DNA of 64,000 nucleotides from assembly GCF_002005565.1 (NCBI RefSeq), contig NZ_BDJC01000027.1, positions 31,342 to 95,341 on the forward strand, given 5' to 3'. The notes beneath the pieces were generated by a model. That model saw only the letters and a program-made list of their open reading frames with translations. It had not been told where the DNA came from and made no database searches. The position numbers and the translations under genes are program-made. The DNA is from Streptomyces sp. JHA26 (GTDB lineage: Bacteria; Actinomycetota; Actinomycetes; Streptomycetales; Streptomycetaceae). Positions 63,986 to 64,000 of this stretch are shown one piece after another. The first letter of the stretch is position 1. Every line of letters starts with the position of its first letter.

Positions 63986-64000
63986 AAAAGGCCCTGAAAT

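Noticed and set aside
1..64000. tRNA, rRNA, CRISPR array or insertion sequence
   Set aside because: No cloverleaf-like sequence, no regularly spaced repeats and no transposase-like reading frame were seen on either strand.

Overview
The window is very GC-rich chromosomal DNA with strong third-position G/C bias. Its content (RsiG, DevA/DevE GntR regulators, GlnR, Nur, MshD/mycothiol, CssRS-like kinase pair, DUF397/XRE remnants, leaderless starts) points to a Streptomyces core chromosome. Gene order matches, from memory, the S. coelicolor region that carries nur, glnR, mshD, ppk and pstSCAB. No tRNA, rRNA, IS element, prophage or CRISPR array is visible.

1-7.2 kb: a methyltransferase-like gene, a secreted NlpC/P60 peptidase, a REC-PP2C phosphatase, DUF2516, an HbhA-like protein, an XRE regulator with an 18-bp palindrome upstream, and a PAP2 membrane protein. 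7.5-12 kb: a kinase-like phosphotransferase and the devA-devB / devE locus, which is a tandemly duplicated module of a GntR regulator divergent from a ~61-aa hydrophobic protein, with the same palindrome between each pair. 12-19 kb: Eis-like acetyltransferase, thermolabile-type asparaginase, c-di-GMP-binding anti-sigma RsiG, Dtd, YgfZ, Nur, nitrobindin, a 32-aa membrane peptide, a DUF397 gene next to a 5'-truncated XRE regulator, DsrE and DUF3099.

19.4-26.6 kb: sulfurtransferase with SseC, preceded by a 26-codon Cys-containing leader peptide and hairpin; DUF2993; a Q-rich membrane protein; MoaD-like; hydrolase; GlnR with a coupled upstream ORF and an early hairpin; LacI regulator. 26.7-33.5 kb: HtrA-like protease with a CssR/CssS pair, secreted 5'-nucleotidase, MshD. 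33.6-38.1 kb: an ECF sigma / zinc-finger membrane anti-sigma / ABC transporter operon with overlapping genes. 38.3-48.6 kb: the phosphate block: ppk, a CHAD gene containing a TTA codon, pstS behind PHO-box repeats, pstCAB, pit with DUF47, then CsoR with a perfect operator.

48.6-64 kb: small genes, a lipoprotein, a bicovalent-FAD oxidoreductase, a PAP2 phosphatase, then an SLT-NlpC/P60 wall hydrolase divergent from a compact type IV secretion-like operon (VirB2-, VirB8-, VirB6-, split VirB4- and VirD4-like genes, no relaxase or integrase; the VirD4-like ATPase lacks a normal P-loop). A GNAT enzyme and a NarL-type two-component pair close the window.

The best candidates for something under-described are the T4SS-like cluster without conjugation functions, the duplicated DevA/DevE-micropeptide modules, and the leader-ORF architectures before cysA and glnR. 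A recurring feature is the leaderless start: a TANNNT box 6-7 nt before the start codon of at least a dozen genes.
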